Origin: UBA9547 sp044349205
GTDB taxonomy: Bacteria; Bacteroidota; Bacteroidia; Cytophagales; UBA9547
DNA: 11,192 nt
Reading direction: 5' to 3'
Assembly: GCA_044349205.1 (NCBI GenBank)
Contig: JBIKRJ010000060.1
Coordinates: 1-11,192 of the forward strand
Each line of letters opens with the position of its first letter. The stretch's first letter is position 1. Position numbers and translations under genes: made by a program. Shown here in pieces: positions 7,168-11,192 of the stretch. Below the pieces are notes generated by a model. It was given only the letters and a program-made list of their open reading frames with translations. It was not told the DNA's origin and did no database searches.

Positions 7168-7734
7168 TTATTTCTTTAAACCAGGTTTGGGGACAAGGAA
7201 TACAAACATCCTTTTTCCCTCCAATTTAGGAGCCAGTTCCACTTTTGCATAATCTTCCAAAGCTTTGATGAAGTTTTGCAAAAGCTGTTCGCCTCTTTCT
7301 TTGTACACAATGGTACGACCCACAAAGTGAACATAAGCTTTCACTTTGTCGCCATCTTTCAGGAAGTTGATGGCATGTTTTACTTTGAACTCAAAATCAT
7401 GTTCGTCGGTGTTGGGACCAAAACGAACCTCCTTTACGGTTACTTTATGGGTTTTGGCCTTGAGTTCTTTTTGTTTTTTCTTTTGTTCGTATTTGAATTT
7501 GGAATAATCGACTACTCGGCATACGGGAGGCTCGGCATTTGGCGAAACTTCTACTAAGTCTAGGCCAACTTGTTCGGCAATTTTGATTGCTTCCTCGATG
7601 GGGTAAATACCTTGTTGTACGTTTTCACCTACAACACGCACCGTAGCAGCACTTATTAGTTTGTTTATCTTGTAAGGCTCTTCAGGAATAAACCTTCTAC
7701 CCCTGAAATTTCCTCCTCTTTGTACTATAGCCAA
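7168..7734 (-). CDS. infC: Translation initiation factor IF-3 (non-AUG start)
   Basis: IF-3 binds the 30S subunit, keeps it apart from 50S and checks the start-codon/initiator-tRNA pairing. The 188-aa product has an N-terminal domain (about residues 20-85, from PYKINKLI to DYSKFKYEQ), a Lys-rich linker (about 85-97) and a C-terminal domain (about 98-188) with VRFGPNTDEHDFEFK and GKRMFVFLVPK. The residues before PYKIN form a short basic Gly/Arg extension that I recall from Bacteroidota relatives. The start is TTG at 7734-7732. A TAA stop lies four codons upstream in frame, and the first internal Met is close to the C-terminus, so no AUG start is possible. pyrB, 120 bp upstream, replaces the thrS often found there. 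I see no convincing promoter in that gap, so read-through from pyrB is possible. Confidence 0.96.
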   Translation of the reverse strand: MAIVQRGGNFRGRRFIPEEPYKINKLISAATVRVVGENVQQGIYPIEEAIKIAEQVGLDLVEVSPNAEPPVCRVVDYSKFKYEQKKKQKELKAKTHKVTVKEVRFGPNTDEHDFEFKVKHAINFLKDGDKVKAYVHFVGRTIVYKERGEQLLQNFIKALEDYAKVELAPKLEGKRMFVFLVPKPGLKK

Positions 7735-7746
7735 TGATTCTTTTTA
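7732..7746 (-). promoter_or_regulatory. infC non-AUG start region
   Basis: On the minus strand the reading frame runs TAA (7746-7744), AAA, GAA, TCA, TTG (7734-7732), then GCT ATA GTA. TTG is the only ordinary alternative start in this interval. There is no Shine-Dalgarno sequence, only A-rich bases before it. In enteric bacteria infC starts at AUU and IF-3 represses its own translation by rejecting that codon. A TTG here would be compatible with the same control, but that is inference. Confidence 0.7.
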
Positions 7747-7854
7747 TAAAATGAGGTGCGAATTTCGTACAATTACTCGAAATAAAAAACAAAGAAGGCA
7801 TTAATTTATTTCATTTTACACATGGAATTTTATTGTCGCAAATGTGGCTAGAGA

Positions 7855-8793
7855 CTAGTTTGTGCGCGAAGCCAGCAAGTAAAGTACGGCCATGCGCACT
7901 GCCACCCCGTTTTCCACCTGGTCTAAGACAATGGAATGGGCGCTGTCGGCCACGTCGCTCGTAATCTCTACCCCGCGATTTATAGGGCCGGGATGCATAA
8001 TCACAATTTCTTTGTTCAGCGAGTCGAGCAGTTTTTTATTGATACCAAAATACAAGGCGTATTCGCGCAAGGAAGGGAAGTGGCTAATTTGTTGTCTTTC
8101 AAGCTGTATGCGCAGCACATTGGCCACATCGCACCAGTTCAAAGAATCGCGTACATTGTGGCTTACTTCTACTCCCAACGAATCTATGTACTTGGGAATA
8201 AGGGTAGATGGTCCGCAAACACGCACCCGAGCCCCTAGTTTTTTAAGGGCAAAAATGTTTGACAAGGCGACTCTGGAATGCAATATGTCACCAAATATGC
8301 ATATCTTTTTATTCGTTATCTCACCTAGCTTCTCCTGTATAGAAAAGCAATCGAGCAGGGCTTGGGTAGGGTGTTCGTGAGTACCATCGCCGGCATTGAT
8401 AATGTTGGCCTTCACCATTTTGGAAAGAAAGTGAGGTGCGCCCACGCTGCTGTGCCGCATCACCACCATGTCAACCTTCATAGCCAAAATATTGTTGACA
8501 GTATCGAGTAGGGTTTCACCCTTTTTTACCGAACTGTTCGAGGCTGCAAAATTGATGGTGTCGGCCGAAAGTCTTTTTTGCGCCAGTTCGAACGAAATGC
8601 GGGTTCGGGTCGAGTTTTCGAAAAATACGTTGGCTATAGTCACATCGCGCAGTGTAGGAACTTTCTTTTGCGGACGGTTGATGACCTCTTTGAATTGTAT
8701 AGCGGTGTGTAAAATAAGCTGAATGTCTTCGACAGTAAGGTCTTTGATGCCCAATAAATGTTTCGTGCTGAGCTGCGGGTTGTTGCTATTCAT
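7855..8793 (-). CDS. pyrB: Aspartate carbamoyltransferase catalytic subunit
   Basis: PyrB joins carbamoyl phosphate and L-aspartate to make N-carbamoyl-L-aspartate, the committed step of pyrimidine synthesis, in the cytoplasm. The 312-aa product has the expected length and motifs: the carbamoyl-phosphate loop STRTR at 61-65 with a following FE, Lys90-Lys91 in the SSVKKGET loop, HPTQALLD at 141-148, and HPGPINRG at 267-274. HPTQ and HPGP with the flanking residues distinguish it from ornithine carbamoyltransferase. Its ATG (8791-8793) overlaps the end of pyrR by 8 bp, so the two are co-transcribed and probably translationally coupled. No pyrI regulatory subunit is present in the window, and the gene after it is infC. 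With PyrR upstream, control by PyrR or by nucleotide pools is plausible. Confidence 0.97.
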   Translation of the reverse strand: MNSNNPQLSTKHLLGIKDLTVEDIQLILHTAIQFKEVINRPQKKVPTLRDVTIANVFFENSTRTRISFELAQKRLSADTINFAASNSSVKKGETLLDTVNNILAMKVDMVVMRHSSVGAPHFLSKMVKANIINAGDGTHEHPTQALLDCFSIQEKLGEITNKKICIFGDILHSRVALSNIFALKKLGARVRVCGPSTLIPKYIDSLGVEVSHNVRDSLNWCDVANVLRIQLERQQISHFPSLREYALYFGINKKLLDSLNKEIVIMHPGPINRGVEITSDVADSAHSIVLDQVENGVAVRMAVLYLLASRTN

Positions 8794-9331
8794 TTTTAGT
8801 TATCAGCCAAATATTGTCTTGTTCAAAACCTTGTTCTTTCAATTCTACCGACACCCTTTCTGTCGGCAATGTATTTACTTTTCTTCCTACATAGTCGGCC
8901 TCAATGGGCACGTGCCTAGCATGTTTTCTGTCCACAAGTGTCAAAAATTCCACTTTCGACGGTCTGCCAAAAGAGACCAAGGCTTCCAATGCCGACCTTA
9001 CCGAACGGCCAGTAAAGAGTACGTCATCTATGAGGACTACTTTTTTCCCTTCTATGGGGAAAGAAATTTGAGTAGGGTAAGAATTGAAAGGGATTTCCCT
9101 GCGCCTGTAATCATCGCGATTGAAGGAAATATCGAGCGTGCCGTGTTGTATTTCTTTGTTTAAAAGTTGTTCCAGTTTTTTCGAAATACGCTGCGCCAAA
9201 AATGCTCCTTGGGGTTGTAGCCCTATGAGTACGGTCTCGCTAAAATGATTGTGGTTTTCGATGAGTTGGCGACAAAGCCTTTCGATAGTGATGGCAAGAA
9301 GTGTGCTACTAATGATAAGGCGTTTCTGCAT
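8786..9331 (-). CDS. pyrR: PyrR bifunctional regulator / uracil phosphoribosyltransferase
   Basis: PyrR belongs to the type I phosphoribosyltransferase family. In Bacillus it binds pyr mRNA in a UMP-dependent way to cause attenuation, and it also converts uracil and PRPP to UMP. The 181-aa length is normal. The PRPP-binding motif VVLIDDVLFTGRS is at residues 98-110, and a basic patch (NRDDYRRRE) lies at about 71-79, the region expected to hold the PyrR flexible loop. The start ATG 9329-9331 is supported by a consensus -7 box 18 bases upstream. The gene overlaps pyrB by 8 bp. The apparent leader is only about 10 bases long, too short for a PyrR binding loop and attenuator ahead of pyrR, so RNA-based control may be absent or act elsewhere. 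It is divergent from radC. Confidence 0.93.
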   Translation of the reverse strand: MQKRLIISSTLLAITIERLCRQLIENHNHFSETVLIGLQPQGAFLAQRISKKLEQLLNKEIQHGTLDISFNRDDYRRREIPFNSYPTQISFPIEGKKVVLIDDVLFTGRSVRSALEALVSFGRPSKVEFLTLVDRKHARHVPIEADYVGRKVNTLPTERVSVELKEQGFEQDNIWLITKNE

Positions 9332-9348
9332 CAGAGGTCAAAATTGGG

Positions 9349-9384
9349 CAAATATAGAAAAAATAGTGGCTTTGAAACGACAAA
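9349..9384 (-). promoter_or_regulatory. Promoter of pyrR-pyrB
   Basis: On the minus strand TATATTTG (9356-9349) is an exact match to TAnnTTTG. A TTTG (9384-9381) lies 24 bases upstream, somewhat further than the usual 19 or so. The predicted start is near 9342, which leaves a leader of about 10 bases before the ATG. The position just upstream of the operon start supports the call. Confidence 0.55.
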
Positions 9385-9448
9385 TGGAAAAAACATACTC
9401 TAATTGGCTTCTTTTTGGTTTTTCGGCTATTCGTATGGCTTGGGTTTC

Positions 9449-9456
9449 TATTTTTG
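9449..9456 (+). promoter_or_regulatory. Candidate radC -7 promoter box
   Basis: TATTTTTG is an exact match to TAnnTTTG and sits 17 bases before the radC ATG at 9474, giving a leader of roughly 10 bases. TTG is absent at the ideal spacing upstream. It faces the pyrR promoter across the same 142-bp gap. Confidence 0.45.
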
Positions 9457-9473
9457 TTTTCGAATAGTATTTT

Positions 9474-10151
9474 ATGAAAATATTGGATTGGGCTGAAGAC
9501 GATCGCCCACGCGAAAAACTACTTGAAAAAGGCTGCAGCGCCTTGACCGATGCCGAACTCATGGCGATTTTGATAGGCTCTGGCACTGTTTCGATGAGTG
9601 CTGTGGATGTGTGCCGCCAAATACTTTCTTCTGTAAACCACGACTTGCATCAGCTATCATCTCTCACGGTCAAAGACTTGCAAAAATTTAAAGGCATAGG
9701 TACGGCCAAGGCGGTTACGATTGTGAGTGCATTGGAACTAGGTAGGCGCAGAAAGGAACAAGACATGGCACGGAAACCCTTGGTAAGCTGTTCCAAACAT
9801 GCATACGACATATTGAAACCCGATATGCTGTATTTGCCCCATGAAGAATTTTGGGTTTTACTGCTGAACAGATCCAATATGTTGGTGAAAAAGCAGCGTG
9901 TAGGGCAGGGTGGAGTGAGTGGCACCGTGGCCGACCCTCGTATTGTATATAAGCTAGCGATGGAAAACCTGGCAAGTAAAATTATTGTCGCACACAATCA
10001 TCCATCTGGCAATCTTAAGCCTAGTAGTTCAGATTTAGATCTGACCAAGAAAATCAAACAAGCAGGCGATTTGCTGGACATCCCGCTCGTAGATCATTTG
10101 ATATTTGCAGATGGCGGTTACTTTAGTTTTGCCGATGAAGGCCATTTGTAG
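9474..10151 (+). CDS. radC: RadC family JAMM/MPN+ domain protein (UPF0758)
   Basis: This is a RadC-like protein of 225 aa, a normal length. The N-terminal part carries the conserved RPREKLLEKG at about 11-20 and a helix-hairpin-helix-like segment FKGIGTAKA at 72-80, as in DNA-binding proteins. The C-terminal half is a JAMM (MPN+) metalloprotease-like domain. Zinc ligands are visible as His174 and His176 in AHNHPSGN, Ser178 and Asp187, with Glu124 or Glu125 in the EEFW strand as the likely catalytic acid. The active site therefore looks intact. Despite the name, a repair role is not established, since the original radC phenotype was traced to another gene. The start at ATG 9474 gives the usual short N-terminus before WAEDDRPRE. 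It is transcribed away from pyrR, with the Hsp20 gene about 100 bp downstream on the same strand. Confidence 0.95.
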   Translation: MKILDWAEDDRPREKLLEKGCSALTDAELMAILIGSGTVSMSAVDVCRQILSSVNHDLHQLSSLTVKDLQKFKGIGTAKAVTIVSALELGRRRKEQDMARKPLVSCSKHAYDILKPDMLYLPHEEFWVLLLNRSNMLVKKQRVGQGGVSGTVADPRIVYKLAMENLASKIIVAHNHPSGNLKPSSSDLDLTKKIKQAGDLLDIPLVDHLIFADGGYFSFADEGHL

Positions 10152-10162
10152 GACTTTTTGTC

Positions 10163-10192
10163 TTGTAGTAAACTTTTGAACTCCTATTTTTC
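10163..10192 (+). promoter_or_regulatory. Candidate promoter of the Hsp20-like gene
   Basis: TTG (10163-10165) is followed after 19 bases by TATTTTTC (10185-10192), 7 of 8 positions of TAnnTTTG with ideal spacing. It lies in the radC-hsp20 gap. If used, the leader would be about 55 bases and translation from the upstream in-frame ATG at 10158 would be impossible, which favours the start at 10254. Confidence 0.35.
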
Positions 10193-10253
10193 TGACAATA
10201 TTTCTTGCTTTTTGGCTTTGTATGTTTTTTGTAAGAGCATTTGCAACACCAAA

Positions 10254-10667
10254 ATGAAGAACAAAATGGAAAACTGGTTGGGAAATAAAACACTTTTGCA
10301 CAGCTTGTTGCGCCAGGCCGACGTGGCCAATACCATCAATGGCGGCACCAGCGAAACCTTTTTAGCGGTCGAAAACAAAGAAAACGAAGTGGTGATACTG
10401 GTTTCGGCGGCTGGGGTGCACAGTTCCGATTTCAAAGTGCGCCTACACAAAAACAAGCTTACGATTAGTCGCCATTTGCATGCTGCATTGCAAGGCACAG
10501 GCCAAGAAAGCCTTTTTGTACCCGTCTTTTTGCGACATTTCGACTTGCCCAGCGTAGTGGACAAAGGAAAAATCAAAGCCTATTTTGAAGATGGTTTACT
10601 TAGAATTGTCTTGCCCTTGCAAGACGCGCGCGACCTAAACAAGGAAATAAAAATAGAAGGGTATTGA
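10254..10667 (+). CDS. Small heat-shock protein, Hsp20/alpha-crystallin domain
   Basis: This is a likely ATP-independent holdase chaperone that binds unfolding proteins in the cytoplasm. With the start at 10254 the product is 137 aa. An alpha-crystallin domain covers about residues 36-122. Its hallmarks are the strand EVVILVSAAGV at 45-55, FKVRLHKNKLTIS at 60-72, FLRHFDLP at 92-99 and the signature AYFEDGLLRIVLP at 109-121. Ile132-Lys-Ile134 near the C-terminus resembles the I-x-I/V oligomerisation motif. The sequence is divergent, so it may be a specialised Hsp20-like protein rather than a classical IbpA type. The frame is also open back to an ATG at 10158, but those 32 extra residues are Cys-rich and unlike the family. 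ATG 10266 is a second plausible start. It is in the same direction as radC and may have its own promoter. Confidence 0.85.
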   Translation: MKNKMENWLGNKTLLHSLLRQADVANTINGGTSETFLAVENKENEVVILVSAAGVHSSDFKVRLHKNKLTISRHLHAALQGTGQESLFVPVFLRHFDLPSVVDKGKIKAYFEDGLLRIVLPLQDARDLNKEIKIEGY

Positions 10668-10910
10668 GGTAGAATGTTTCATTTGTTTTTCGTGATCTTT
10701 GCGGGCAAGTTGCATTCCTATTGGTTTTTGGGATTTGTATTTGCTTTAGCCAAAATCAAATTTTAAGCCTTTGTTGCGATTGCTAACAAACCTGTTTTTC
10801 TGCGCTTTGCGATAGGTTTTGATGGCAGAATTCAAGCCATTTCACATGCTCTTGTTTCCACTTTGAGTTAACGATTGCAATGGGAACATATTATCAAGTG
10901 GTTGTACAAG
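10668..10910. other. Convergent intergenic region
   Basis: This gap lies between the Hsp20-like gene and the terminator of the oppositely oriented tRNA gene. I see no credible coding sequence, RNA gene or insertion sequence in it. It holds a weak possible terminator (listed separately) and a short inverted repeat, ATGGC/GCCAT (10822-10826 and 10836-10840), of no clear meaning. Confidence 0.5.
10770..10799 (+). terminator. Weak possible terminator of the Hsp20-like gene
   Basis: TTTGTT (10770-10775) pairs with AACAAA (10785-10790) around a 9-base loop, and a run of five T residues follows after CCTG. The stem is short and AT-rich and the T-run is displaced from it, so this is a tentative call supported mainly by its position about 100 bp after the stop codon. 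Confidence 0.25.
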
Positions 10911-10956
10911 AAAAAGAGCGGACTATTCAATTGGTATTTTGAATACATCCGCTCTT
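10911..10956 (-). terminator. Rho-independent terminator of tRNA-Leu
   Basis: Read on the minus strand, AAGAGCGGA (10956-10948) pairs with TCCGCTCTT (10922-10914). Inside, TATTCAA (10945-10939) pairs with TTGAATA (10930-10924), leaving an 8-base loop and a small bulge. Five T residues (10915-10911) end the structure. It begins immediately after the tRNA 3' end. A further GTACAAG copy at 10904-10910 mirrors CTTGTAC at 10954-10960, so the palindrome is longer still, interrupted by an A-rich stretch. Confidence 0.85.
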
Positions 10957-10957
10957 G

Positions 10958-11039
<82 letters not shown>

Positions 11040-11051
11040 ATTTTGGGTTTG

Positions 11052-11082
11052 CAAAGATAGATTTTCGCCTCAATTCAGCAAA
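11052..11082 (-). promoter_or_regulatory. Near-consensus tRNA-Leu promoter
   Basis: On the minus strand TTTG (11082-11079), then exactly 19 bases, then TATCTTTG (11059-11052). Both boxes fit the Bacteroidota primary-sigma consensus with ideal spacing. The predicted transcription start is about seven bases before the mature tRNA 5' end at 11039. The -33 box abuts the stop codon of the upstream TatD-family gene. Confidence 0.8.
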
Positions 11083-11192
11083 CTAATCGCCAGGAAGCTT
11101 GAAAAGTTTTTCAGCATTGGAAGTGGTTATTTCGGCCACTTTTTCGGTGCTGGTGCCATATATTTCGGCCACTTTACTGGCTATGTCGGGTA
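11083..11192 (-). CDS. TatD-family metal-dependent hydrolase, C-terminal fragment
   Basis: The last 35 codons of a minus-strand gene are present, and its start lies beyond the window. Translation from 11190 gives PDIASKVAEIYG, a spacer, then KVAEITTSNAEKLFKLPGD and a TAG stop at 11085-11083. The pattern of a helix (VAEIYG) followed by TTSNAEKLF is the usual end of TatD/YcfH-type metal-dependent DNases and related amidohydrolases, where a conserved T-x-N-A-x-x-L-F precedes the C-terminus. No catalytic residues are in view, so the subfamily cannot be named. The stop codon lies directly beside the -33 box of the tRNA-Leu promoter. The fragment encodes a short repeated VAEI motif. Confidence 0.75.
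   Translation of the reverse strand, partial: PDIASKVAEIYGTSTEKVAEITTSNAEKLFKLPGD
11128..11175. repeat. 15-bp direct repeat within the TatD-family gene
   Basis: TATTTCGGCCACTTT occurs at 11128-11142 and again at 11161-11175. The copies are 33 bp (11 codons) apart and in the same frame, both encoding K-V-A-E-I. Perfect 15-bp identity goes beyond what the protein motif needs. It may be a local duplication or shared codon choice. Confidence 0.7.

Noticed and set aside
7892..8380. Plus-strand open frame of 162 codons opposite pyrB
   Set aside because: It is antisense to pyrB with no recognisable domain and composition typical of a shadow frame.
8723..9163. Plus-strand open frame of 146 codons opposite pyrR and the start of pyrB
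   Set aside because: It overlaps two well-supported genes on the other strand and its translation looks random.
10158..10253. 32-residue N-terminal extension of the Hsp20-like protein
   Set aside because: The translation is Cys- and aromatic-rich and lacks homology to Hsp20 N-termini. A candidate promoter lies inside it, and A-rich start contexts occur at 10254 and 10266.

Overview
The window looks like chromosomal housekeeping DNA from a Bacteroidota bacterium, probably of the Cytophagales type (the order is a low-confidence guess). Three things point there. Gene starts lack Shine-Dalgarno sequences and are preceded by A-rich stretches. Several starts have an upstream TAnnTTTG box, the -7 element of the Bacteroidota sigma factor. 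The proteins (IleRS2-type isoleucyl-tRNA synthetase, the IF3 N-terminus, PyrR and PyrB) resemble that phylum.

Layout, left to right. Positions 47-9331 are almost entirely minus-strand genes: a small exported protein of unknown function (47-508); ileS (583-4029); ychF (4121-5218); an aldo/keto reductase (5416-6387); the translation cluster infC-rpmI-rplT (7734 down to 6515), closed by a strong rho-independent terminator at 6462-6491; and the overlapping pyrR-pyrB pair (9331 down to 7855). Between pyrR and the plus-strand gene radC (9474-10151) lies a 142-bp divergent promoter region with a TAnnTTTG box facing each way. After radC comes a small heat-shock/alpha-crystallin protein (about 10254-10667). 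It converges on a minus-strand tRNA-Leu(GAG) (10958-11039), which has its own near-consensus promoter and its own terminator. The right edge holds the last 35 codons of a TatD-family hydrolase gene.

Most of the content is translation: Ile-tRNA charging, initiation factor 3, ribosomal proteins L35 and L20, the ribosome-associated ATPase YchF, and a leucine tRNA. pyrR/pyrB adds the committed step of pyrimidine synthesis and its regulator or uracil-salvage enzyme. No mobile element, CRISPR array, phage gene or defence system is visible, and I found no convincing new multi-gene system.

The points that deserve a second look are small-scale. The IleRS has the swapped GIHH form of the HIGH signature, which is linked to very strong mupirocin resistance. 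A 14-bp tandem repeat resembling intergenic DNA is read in frame inside ileS. infC can only start at a non-AUG codon. The putative ileS promoter sits inside a 17-bp-arm inverted repeat. The pyrR leader appears too short for a classical PyrR attenuator.
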